This document shows positions 16,219 to 23,874 of a DNA stretch of 64,000 nucleotides, piece after piece. Positions within the stretch are counted from its first letter, which is position 1. The number at the start of each line of letters is the position of its first letter. The position numbers and the translations under genes were made by a program. Source of the DNA: Saprospiraceae bacterium. GTDB taxonomy: Bacteria; Bacteroidota; Bacteroidia; Chitinophagales; Saprospiraceae. The DNA lies in assembly GCA_016717265.1 (NCBI GenBank), contig JADKFX010000001.1:1376501-1440500 (forward strand). Direction: 5' to 3'. The notes under the pieces were generated by a model, which was given only the letters and a program-made list of their open reading frames with translations, was not told the DNA's origin and ran no database searches.

Positions 16219-17729
16219 TTAGTAAAATATTTCAACTTGTGTTTTACATTGCAATCTTTCAGCTTAGCATAAATGCACAACGTCAGAACATGAATTGGGT
16301 GATTGGCTATAACAACATTTCAGAGCCATCAATATATGGAAGAGTACTTTTAAATTTTACTCAAGATACACTTTCGATCATACCAACTCAAGGAGGCCAT
16401 CGATTTTATATGGGCTTTGAAAATGCATCCTATTCTAATAAATTTGGAAATCTTCTATTTTATTTTGATGGCTTTAACTTAGGAAACAAAGAACATAAAA
16501 TCATTGATAATGGTGATACTTTGAATCCAGGAACGTATTGGGATGACTATCAAGGAGCATTTTATCCCATAGCAAATGCATCTTGCTTTTTGACTATAGA
16601 AGGAAACCAGGATTTAATTTATTTAATTCATAAAAGGAAGATTTGGGATAGTAATTTAAATCTTTTCTATTCAGATAAATTATATTATACATTAATAGCT
16701 ACAAAAGAAAATGGTGGCTTGGGTAAAGTGTTAACTAAAAATCAAGTTATTCTTGAAGGTAATTTTGTGCCAAGCCAGATGGCAGTTTGTAAACACGCCA
16801 ATGGAAAATTTTGGTGGATCATTAATCACGATTATTGGAATTCTATCTATTATAAAGTCTTGTTAACAGATACTGGATTTGTAAAATTTACTCCACAAGC
16901 AATTGGTGTTTCTTTAATTGATAGAACTGATAATGGAAATTTAATTATTTCTTATGATGGTAAAAAGCTAGTAAGAACATCCCTTAAAGATCACTTGCAA
17001 ATTATGGATTTCGATAGATGTACAGGAGAGATAAGCAACTTTAATCAATATTCAATACCAGACTTAGATTCGTTTAGAACGATTAACAGTTGTTTCTCTC
17101 CAAATAGTAAATACTTGTATGTTATATCAACTACAAATATTTACCAATATGACTTGGAATCAAATGATATTGAGCATTCATTCATTCAAGTAGCAAAATG
17201 GGATGGATTTATTTATGATAAATATTTTTCTACAGCTTACTACGATATTCAAAATGCACCAGATAATAAAATGTATGTTAGTTGTATATCCGGTAATATT
17301 TATTTACATGCAATTAATAAGCCAAATGAGCGTGGATTAGACTGTGATTTTCAGCATCGAGCTATAGAATTACCGGTTTATAATGGGATTGGACTGCCTA
17401 ACTTCGCCAATTTTGATCTTGGAGTCGAGCAGGGAAGTATTTGTGATAGTCTGACTGCAACAAATGATTTTAATTCGAAACTGCCCTTCAAGATTTATCC
17501 AAATCCCTCGGATGGAATATTGCAAATTGTAAATCAAAATTTTAACAATAATAAATCGTTAGAGGTTCATCTAATAGATATTTCCGGAAATATAGTTTTT
17601 AAAAAGAGTCTATTGCAATATAAAAAACAATGGAACTTTGAATTAAATTTCTTAAATCGTGGTTTATATTTTGTTCAACTTTACAGAGATCATAAGTTAG
17701 TCCAATCTACTAAGTGGGTATTAAATTGA
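16215..17729 (+). CDS. Propeller-like T9SS-sorted protein, fourth paralogue without PKD
   Basis: 504 residues with signal peptide (MISKIFQLVFYIAIFQLSINAQ). The propeller-like region aligns by motif with units 1-3: NWVIGYN, CKHANGKFWWII, MDFDRCTGE, CFSPNSKYLYV, NAPDNKMYV, INKPNERGLDC, and PNFANFDLGVEQGSICD. The T9SS domain follows directly (IYPNPSDGILQI, ending KWVLN), without the PKD domain found in the others. It lies on the opposite strand from the triplication and between modules M4 and M5. It starts inside the stop of the truncated gene upstream. Confidence 0.75.
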   Translation: MISKIFQLVFYIAIFQLSINAQRQNMNWVIGYNNISEPSIYGRVLLNFTQDTLSIIPTQGGHRFYMGFENASYSNKFGNLLFYFDGFNLGNKEHKIIDNGDTLNPGTYWDDYQGAFYPIANASCFLTIEGNQDLIYLIHKRKIWDSNLNLFYSDKLYYTLIATKENGGLGKVLTKNQVILEGNFVPSQMAVCKHANGKFWWIINHDYWNSIYYKVLLTDTGFVKFTPQAIGVSLIDRTDNGNLIISYDGKKLVRTSLKDHLQIMDFDRCTGEISNFNQYSIPDLDSFRTINSCFSPNSKYLYVISTTNIYQYDLESNDIEHSFIQVAKWDGFIYDKYFSTAYYDIQNAPDNKMYVSCISGNIYLHAINKPNERGLDCDFQHRAIELPVYNGIGLPNFANFDLGVEQGSICDSLTATNDFNSKLPFKIYPNPSDGILQIVNQNFNNNKSLEVHLIDISGNIVFKKSLLQYKKQWNFELNFLNRGLYFVQLYRDHKLVQSTKWVLN

Positions 17730-17872
17730 GGACATTTATATTGAAAGCGTTGAAGCACTAAACTGTCTACTCGGCTTCCCATCAATCAACAGCTTTAAAT
17801 AAATCTTGTAATTCGCAAGATTAATAAAATCCTCCACATCAAATTCAGGATACATTTTGATTAGCTTAATTT

Positions 17873-17950
17873 ATCGCAATTCACACTGTTCCATCACTTG
17901 CAGCACTGTCGTGCTCCATCCGCCTATTGGCGGAAACGTTCTGTCATACA
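17873..17950. repeat. Hairpin block of M5
   Basis: Perfect stems TCCGCC-TATT-GGCGGA and AGCAC-TGTC-GTGCT. Confidence 0.7.
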
Positions 17951-18284
17951 TAACATCTTCTGTTCCAATGCGGAATGAAATAACAGTTCCGGCATTACCA
18001 AGTACAGCACTTTTAATATCATCATCCTATTGGTTCATGTATTGATGGGCTAAAGTCATTCCAACTTTGAATTTGCGTAATTCAGAAAACATATTTACTA
18101 ATGACAAAGTGGTGAAGTTGTGAAACTCGTACATAATTTACAACTATCTGAACAAAACCCTAATGATTAATTATGTATCGGACAGTATTCTGGTTTGCAA
18201 AAATCCAATGAGAATAATTAAAAAAATTATACATTTTATCGATTTTCATTCAAGAAATCTAAGTATAAGAATTAATTGTTAGAA

Positions 18285-18761
18285 CAATAAATTGTCTGAT
18301 TAATAGGGGGCTATTCCAGACAATAGCTCTTGCTATATAACTTCTGATTTAAAAGATTATTTGAAAAAGAGCTATGGTATGGACCAGATACATGGAAGAC
18401 CATTCCATCCTCAAACGCAAGACAAGATTGAACGATATCATAGGACAATGAAAAACGTCGTAAAACTTGATAATTAATACTGCCCTGAGGAATTGGAAAG
18501 AGCTTTAAAAAATTTGTGGAAACTTATAACAATGAAAGATACCATGAATCACTAGAGAATTTAACTCCTGCAGATGTGTATTTTGGCCGTGCCAAATTCA
18601 TTATAAAAGAAAGAATTAAACCACAATGTATTAGGGATAGAAAAATTGAATATGAAAAATAATATCCTTTTAAAATTAAAAATTATAAGCAAAAAGAATT
18701 AGCTTTGAATTAATTAGAAGCACTACTTAGTGAAAAGTTCAAATTACTTTGACGACGTACA
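18285..18761 (+). pseudogene. IS3-family transposase C-terminal remnant (in M5)
   Basis: Second copy of the M1 remnant: PFHPQTQ, then stops, then a frameshift after GAAAGAGCTTTAAAAA (one base lost relative to M1), followed by NNERYHESLENLTPADVYFG. Clearly non-functional. Confidence 0.7.
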
Positions 18762-19392
18762 TAATCTAAATCCAACAGTCGATGGTTTGATAGCATCGGG
18801 TGAAGACCCCTATGATTGCTCGGATAATGAAGGCACTTGTGAAACAGGTTGCCCTTCATTTTCATGCACAAGGCAAGTTTTAGATCCTTGTGATTATGAT
18901 GATATGGGAGATTATGCACAAGCTGTAGTTTGTATGCTTATTAAACATGCAAATCCACCATGCGGAACGATGCCAGGAGTGCCTCTCGGCTGCGAAGATC
19001 TTGTCACTATTTGTTTTAAAAATCTTTTTACTCCTCGAGACCTAATTGAATATTTGGATATGGGTTATATTAATTCTTGGAGATATTGTGCGTATGCTGA
19101 TTGTACTGAATATCTTTGTCCATCCTTTTTAGGAGATATTACCCATCATTTATATCTGGACACGACTGCTCAAAACATTTTAATAGATTATGCTTGGGAT
19201 TTGGCTGAAAGGAAGAAACCAGATGAATGTGTATTTGGGGACGCGATTCCTTATCAAATAAGATTCATGTTTTGTTATGATATAACTACTAGTCCACCAG
19301 TTCCCACCCAATGCTGTGAGGGCAGTAGTTCATTTTGTACCAATATGAGTATTAAATTACAAGTTGACTATATGTGTTGTGAACCAAATTAA
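18730..19392 (+). CDS. Cys-rich protein whose 5' end lies in module M5 (truncated?)
   Basis: 220 residues from GTG 18730, but the first ten codons (KSSNYFDDV) belong to the module tail. There is no signal peptide although the protein is very Cys-rich (more than 20 cysteines, e.g. CSDNEGTCETGCPSFSC, TQCCEGSSSFC, final YMCCEPN). This looks like the body of a disulfide-rich exported protein whose leader was removed when the module arrived. No family recognised. It is followed 5 bp later by the T9SS protein at 19398, as in an operon. Confidence 0.55.
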   Translation: MKSSNYFDDVHNLNPTVDGLIASGEDPYDCSDNEGTCETGCPSFSCTRQVLDPCDYDDMGDYAQAVVCMLIKHANPPCGTMPGVPLGCEDLVTICFKNLFTPRDLIEYLDMGYINSWRYCAYADCTEYLCPSFLGDITHHLYLDTTAQNILIDYAWDLAERKKPDECVFGDAIPYQIRFMFCYDITTSPPVPTQCCEGSSSFCTNMSIKLQVDYMCCEPN

Positions 19393-19397
19393 TTCAC

Positions 19398-21587
19398 ATG
19401 ATTACTCGTTTTGGAATAATAACTCTAATTATATTTTGTAGCGAATTAATTTTTTGCCAATCTGATTGGCAAAAAATTAATTCCGAACAGTTTCAAAAAT
19501 GTGAGGACATTGCAATATCGAATGATGGTAAGATATATGTCGCCCTTCGTTATAAAAATATAATACTTGAATCAAAGGATCAGGGCAATTCGTGGCTAAA
19601 CATAGTCAACGATACATTTACATATAATCCCCTTCATTATTCAAAAGAATTGTATATTGATGACAAGAATAGACTAATACAGTTTTTTAATGATGGTGGA
19701 TTATTTTTTGGCAGGTTTTATGAAGAAAATGAAGGTTTTAAGTTATTAGATAGTGTTATCCAACATCAACTTTTGTATAATGCAATTAAATATAATGAAA
19801 ATGGTATTTCATATACATTCCAAGGTAATCGTATAATAAGATATAATAGAAATTGGTCTGAAGTTAAAGATATTATTGTTCTTCCGGATAAAATTGAAGC
19901 CATATTCCCATTTACGGAAGATATTAATTATGCACTATGTTACGCCAATAATGAGTACATTATTTATAAATTTAACACCACTAATTTAAGCTATGTCAAA
20001 GTTAATACACTCTTAATCATAAGCAGCGTAAAGAATTTTTATATCTCAAAACAAGGACATGTATTTGTGGGTAATGCAAATGGTCTGTTTATCTCTAACA
20101 ATCCTGCAGGAATACCGAAAAGAATTCAAATTGATCCTAAATATAGCATTTCTGATCCCGTTAGAAATTTGGTACTGACTAAAATGAATCAAGTAATAGT
20201 CAGAACGGATAATAGTTGTTTTATTACTTATGATGAGGGGCAATCATGGACTGAAATCAGTGACTTTAATATTAACTTTCCTTCCAAAATCTCCAAAATC
20301 GAAGCTTTAGATTCTACTTTAGCAATTGCTATTGTTAATGAAGACAATTGTGGCCACATTGGCATGAGAATATTTAGATCAGGAAACTCTGGATGGACTG
20401 AATTGAAACTTGATTATTCCCTTTGGAATTTTTCAAATGTATTTAAGAATGCTGGTGAAAGGCTATTCGCTAAACCAGATTATTGTTCTTTCTTATATTC
20501 AGAAAATGAAGGCGCAACATGGGACAATCTAATGCATGATGGAGCCGAACTAAATAATGTTTTTCCACTCCATAATAAAGAATTAGTTGGCATAGATATT
20601 AATAGCAATATCCTAATTTCAAATGATAATGGAAATAAATTTCAAGTAATAAATTTTTCTGCGCCAGCAATTCATTATATTGGTAATGTTCTAAATAAAA
20701 ATCATTATTCATTACTGTTTTTTGGAATAAAGGATGTCGCAGGTGATTTTATTGATACAGTAATTGCATACAAGTATGAGAATAATAACTGGGCACTCCT
20801 CGGAGGAGGAAATCTGCCAAATCCGCAAGTTTTAAGATATTATTTATCACCAACGGATAAATTATACGCTTATTCGTATACAACTTCAGGTGTATACGTC
20901 AGCACTAATGAGGGAATAAGCTGGAGTATAGATACAACATTTAAGGATTTCAAAAGGATTGTGGATTTAAGGATAGAAAATAATGGCACTATATTAGTCA
21001 GTGGCGAAAAATACAATAGGGAAACCAATCTATTTGAATCAAATGGAGGTTCTGATTTTATTTCTACTTCCTCTTATTTTGAAAATAAATTCATAGGAAT
21101 TTATGATAAATATTATCCAAAAATAATTGCCATTAATAATATTGGAGGTATAAGCATTTCAAATGACGGTGGGCATATTTGGAACGATTTTAACAGTGGA
21201 TTACCGATTTTTGGTAAAGAATTTGTCATCTATAATTCATTGTTTTGGGATTCGGAGGATTATATTTTTGTTTCAATAGCTTATGATGGATTGTATAAAA
21301 GCGTTGACAAAATAACAAAAGTAAACGAATTGATAAAATCAAATCGGCATTCCGTATTTCCAAATCCATTTAATGATTACTTGTCCGTGGAGCTAGACAC
21401 ACAGATTAATGCAAAAGGGGCTGTCTTAAATATATACACTCTTAGTGGCATTGATGTTCAAAGATATAGTTTAGCCAGTAGCAAAAATAGAATTAAACTT
21501 GAAGGCAATTTAAATCCTGGATATTATCTATATAATATCCGCTTACCGGATGGCAAATTACTTAGTGGAAAACTTGTAAAAATTTAG
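19398..21587 (+). CDS. BNR/sortilin-type propeller protein with T9SS tail
   Basis: 729 residues. Signal peptide (MITRFGIITLIIFCSELIFC), then a long beta-propeller with repeated Asp-box-like words: SKDQGNSWLN, TYDEGQSWTE, SENEGATWDN, STNEGISWSI and SNDGGHIWND. The last ~75 residues form a T9SS type A domain (VFPNPFNDYLSVEL, GYYLYNIRLPDG, ending GKLVKI). Asp-box propellers occur in sialidases, photosynthesis-stability-factor-like and Vps10-like proteins; no catalytic signature for a hydrolase is evident. Starts 5 bp after the Cys-rich gene and ends ~45 bp before module M6. Confidence 0.75.
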   Translation: MITRFGIITLIIFCSELIFCQSDWQKINSEQFQKCEDIAISNDGKIYVALRYKNIILESKDQGNSWLNIVNDTFTYNPLHYSKELYIDDKNRLIQFFNDGGLFFGRFYEENEGFKLLDSVIQHQLLYNAIKYNENGISYTFQGNRIIRYNRNWSEVKDIIVLPDKIEAIFPFTEDINYALCYANNEYIIYKFNTTNLSYVKVNTLLIISSVKNFYISKQGHVFVGNANGLFISNNPAGIPKRIQIDPKYSISDPVRNLVLTKMNQVIVRTDNSCFITYDEGQSWTEISDFNINFPSKISKIEALDSTLAIAIVNEDNCGHIGMRIFRSGNSGWTELKLDYSLWNFSNVFKNAGERLFAKPDYCSFLYSENEGATWDNLMHDGAELNNVFPLHNKELVGIDINSNILISNDNGNKFQVINFSAPAIHYIGNVLNKNHYSLLFFGIKDVAGDFIDTVIAYKYENNNWALLGGGNLPNPQVLRYYLSPTDKLYAYSYTTSGVYVSTNEGISWSIDTTFKDFKRIVDLRIENNGTILVSGEKYNRETNLFESNGGSDFISTSSYFENKFIGIYDKYYPKIIAINNIGGISISNDGGHIWNDFNSGLPIFGKEFVIYNSLFWDSEDYIFVSIAYDGLYKSVDKITKVNELIKSNRHSVFPNPFNDYLSVELDTQINAKGAVLNIYTLSGIDVQRYSLASSKNRIKLEGNLNPGYYLYNIRLPDGKLLSGKLVKI

Positions 21588-21630
21588 GAAAGTTGATTTA
21601 TTCTGATTGATTTCCTGATTATCGATAATG

Positions 21631-21833
21631 TAATCGCACTAAACGGCCTACTCGGCTTCCCATCAATCATTAGAGTTTGTTAAATCTTGTAATTCGCAAG
21701 ATTGATAAAATCTTCCACATCAAATTCTGGATACATTTTGATTGGTTTAATTTATCGCAGTTCACACTGTTCCATTACTTGCAGCACTGTCGTGCTCCTT
21801 CCGCCTATTGGCGGAAACGTTCTGTCATACATT
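21631..21833. repeat. Module M6, truncated last copy
   Basis: Holds only the left part (coupling-ATPase C-terminus, starting TAATCGCACTAAACGGCCTA) and the hairpin block, and stops at TCTGTCATACAT, the right edge of the hairpin block in all copies. The remaining ~400 bp of the usual module are absent. It marks the right boundary of the accessory region. Confidence 0.75.
21755..21832. repeat. Hairpin block of M6
   Basis: Stems TCCGCC-TATT-GGCGGA (with one flanking change) and AGCAC-TGTC-GTGCT. Similarity to the other modules ends here. Confidence 0.65.
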
Positions 21834-21967
21834 TAATACCCAATATTTTGGTTTACTTAAATGTTACAGGTCTTTTAAAGTTTAGTTAAGGTCAGTTCTT
21901 GTTTAATCTTCCACAGGATTCAATAGTCATACTTATAAATTGCTTATTTAATTCTAAATTAAAAAAA

Positions 21968-22270
21968 ATGAAAACAAGAATTTTAAGTTTATGTGTGTTG
22001 TTCATTGCCTTTCTTGGAATGAGTCAGGCACAAACAAAGTTCAATCAAAGACATCGTATCCAGGAAGGTTGGAGATCTGGTGAATTAACCCCTCGCGAAA
22101 TGAGGTATCTTGGAATGGAACAAAGAAGATTTCATCATGAAAAAAGAAGAATGCTGCGCGATGGTAAATTAGATCGTTGTGAAAAACGAAAACTACATCG
22201 CATGAAAAAACATTCCAACAGAGATATCTGGAGAGAAAAACATGACGGCGAACGAAGAAGAAATTGGTAA
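21968..22270 (+). CDS. Small, very basic exported protein
   Basis: 100 residues from ATG 21968, the start that gives a signal peptide (MKTRILSLCVLFIAFLGMSQAQ); the frame extends upstream to 21899 without need. The mature ~78 residues are dominated by Arg, Lys and His (HRIQEGWRSGELTPREMRY, HHEKRRMLRDGKLDRCEKRK). Similar short basic secreted proteins are common in Bacteroidota, but I do not recognise a named family. First gene of the chromosomal backbone; followed by a clear terminator. Confidence 0.65.
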   Translation: MKTRILSLCVLFIAFLGMSQAQTKFNQRHRIQEGWRSGELTPREMRYLGMEQRRFHHEKRRMLRDGKLDRCEKRKLHRMKKHSNRDIWREKHDGERRRNW

Positions 22271-22290
22271 TGTAAGGATTGTCTTAAAAT

Positions 22291-22319
22291 AAAAGTCCTG
22301 GTTTTTATTCAGGACTTTT
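22291..22319 (+). terminator. Intrinsic terminator
   Basis: Perfect 10 bp stem AAAAGTCCTG / CAGGACTTTT with a 9-base T-rich loop, followed by GTTTTAT. It lies 20 bp after the stop of the small basic protein gene. The rest of the 330 bp gap to 22600 is a leader region with a possible promoter and no gene I can see. Confidence 0.8.
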
Positions 22320-22562
22320 GTTTTATATTTTACCTGTTATGAATGGTTGAAATACCCAGGTCACAAATACTAATTTCTGAAAATTTCAAAATTCTTTAAA
22401 CACTTTATCCGTTTGTAATGTTAAAATTAAGCCTTCCATTAAAATTTGAATTTACATAAGGATTTGGGCCTTCTATTGCCAATTTATCGTCAAATTGCTT
22501 AAATTAATCTTAAAATACTCACCGGGTGTCGCATTTTGGCATTTCATAACCCATGGATGCCT

Positions 22563-22570
22563 TATCTTTG
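22563..22570 (+). promoter_or_regulatory. Candidate -7 box upstream of the LolA-like gene
   Basis: TATCTTTG fits TAnnTTTG and lies 30 bp before the ATG at 22600. A TTTTGG upstream (~22535) could be the -33 element, with slightly long spacing. Confidence 0.4.
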
Positions 22571-22599
22571 GAATCTTAAATTAACAATTAATAAAAAAG

Positions 22600-23304
22600 A
22601 TGAAAAAACTAGTAACGGTTTTATGTTTTGTATTGGGTTCTCAAACTTTGTTTTTTGCTCAAACGGCTGATGAGATTATTGACAAATATGTTCAAGCACT
22701 TGGAGGAAAAGATAAATTAACCAGCATTCAATCCATTGTAATGCAAGGAAAGGTGAGTGCACAAGGAATGGAAATTCCTGTATCCACAACTATTTTAAAT
22801 AACAAAGGCTCTAAAGTAGAATTCTCAGTCATGGGAATGGATGCCTGGATTATCACAAGACCAGATTCCGGTTGGATGTTTATGCCTTTTCAAGGACAGA
22901 CAAAACCAGAAGCTTTGCCTGCAGACCAGATTAAAGAAGGCGCTGACCAGTTAGATTTATCCGGGGAGTTATTTGATTATAAATCCAAAGGTCATATGGT
23001 AGAATATCTTGGTATGGATGATGTAGAAGGTACAGAATGTCATAAATTAAAAGTTACTGCAAAAGGGGGCAAGATTACATATTACCTAATTGATCCAACA
23101 AGTTATTACATTGTAAAAACGGTTTCAAAATTGAAGGCGGGTGGTAAAGAAATGGAAATGGAAACGAAGTTTAGCAATTACAAAGAAATAGAAGGGGGTT
23201 ATTTATTTCCTCACATGGTGGAATCTCAAAATGGTCCAGTTGAAATGACAAAAATCACAGTAAACAGCCCAATTGAAGAATCTCTATTTCATTTGAAATA
23301 TTAA
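22600..23304 (+). CDS. LolA-like periplasmic protein
   Basis: 234 residues with a signal peptide (MKKLVTVLCFVLGSQTLFFAQ). The start TADEIIDKYVQALGGKDKL and the later YLIDPTSYYIVKTVSK and YLFPHMVESQ fit the outer-membrane lipoprotein-sorting (LolA/LolB-like) superfamily as found in Bacteroidota, where such proteins are mostly of unknown substrate. It is monocistronic, with a promoter-like box upstream and a terminator 20 bp after its stop. Confidence 0.65.
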   Translation: MKKLVTVLCFVLGSQTLFFAQTADEIIDKYVQALGGKDKLTSIQSIVMQGKVSAQGMEIPVSTTILNNKGSKVEFSVMGMDAWIITRPDSGWMFMPFQGQTKPEALPADQIKEGADQLDLSGELFDYKSKGHMVEYLGMDDVEGTECHKLKVTAKGGKITYYLIDPTSYYIVKTVSKLKAGGKEMEMETKFSNYKEIEGGYLFPHMVESQNGPVEMTKITVNSPIEESLFHLKY

Positions 23305-23323
23305 GATAGATTTTTAAATTCAG

Positions 23324-23357
23324 AAAAAGCCACAGCCAAAAACTGTGGTTTTTTTTT
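23324..23357 (+). terminator. Intrinsic terminator
   Basis: Stem CCACAG / CTGTGG extended by A-T pairs (AAAAAGCCACAG ... CTGTGGTTTTT), followed by nine or more T. Confidence 0.8.
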
Positions 23358-23433
23358 GTGCCAGATATTAAGTTTATAGCTTTGAAACTCTTTTGTAATT
23401 CCAGATTACTACCTTAGCCAGAATATCCTATTT

Positions 23434-23871
23434 ATGAGCACCATTGAATATATAAAAACAGAAAAAGAACTTCATACGTTTGCTATGGAAGTTTTACCCT
23501 TGATAAAAAAGTATTCTATTATCTGTCTGGAAGGATCCATGGGGGCTGGTAAAACTCGTTTTGTAAGAGCCCTCGGAGAACACCTTGGTATTGAAAGTGA
23601 AGTGAGCAGTCCGACGTTTTCTATTATTAATGAATATGTTTGTAGCCAGAATTCATGGGCAATTAAACAATTGTTTCATATGGATTTATATCGGCTTAAA
23701 AATATTCAGGAAGCTATTGATATAGGGATTCGGGAGTATTTTGATAGTGGGACGCTTTGTCTCATTGAATGGCCTGAATTGGTAGCACCATTACTGGAGC
23801 AAGAAATGCTCTTAAGAATCCGGATCGAAGTGTTGGATAATAATCAAAGAAAGTTTACCTTAACCCTTTGA
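23434..23871 (+). CDS. tsaE: tRNA threonylcarbamoyladenosine biosynthesis ATPase TsaE
   Basis: 145 residues, usual length. Walker A is GSMGAGKTRF (residues ~33-42), followed by the family block SSPTFSIINEY and HMDLYRL, and the acidic IEWPE motif (~115). TsaE binds ATP and works with TsaB and TsaD in the cytoplasm to put the t6A modification on tRNAs that read ANN codons. Followed 3 bp later by alanine dehydrogenase, which is a common neighbour in this phylum. Confidence 0.92.
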   Translation: MSTIEYIKTEKELHTFAMEVLPLIKKYSIICLEGSMGAGKTRFVRALGEHLGIESEVSSPTFSIINEYVCSQNSWAIKQLFHMDLYRLKNIQEAIDIGIREYFDSGTLCLIEWPELVAPLLEQEMLLRIRIEVLDNNQRKFTLTL

Positions 23872-23874
23872 TTT

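Larger units (their letters stand above)
17755..18761. repeat. Module M5, second long copy
   Basis: Collinear with M1 over ~1 kb: coupling-ATPase relic with hairpin block, the AT-rich spacer, and the IS3-type transposase remnant, ending TTTGACGACGTACA. More decayed than M1 (extra frameshift and stops). Similarity to M1 ceases within a few bases of GACGTACA, at the same motif that ends the short tails. No intact gene lies between 17730 and 18729. Confidence 0.8.

Noticed and set aside
361..21833. Module series as a CRISPR array
   Set aside because: Repeats are 0.2-1.0 kb with gene-sized spacing; no short direct repeats with uniform spacers and no cas genes are present.
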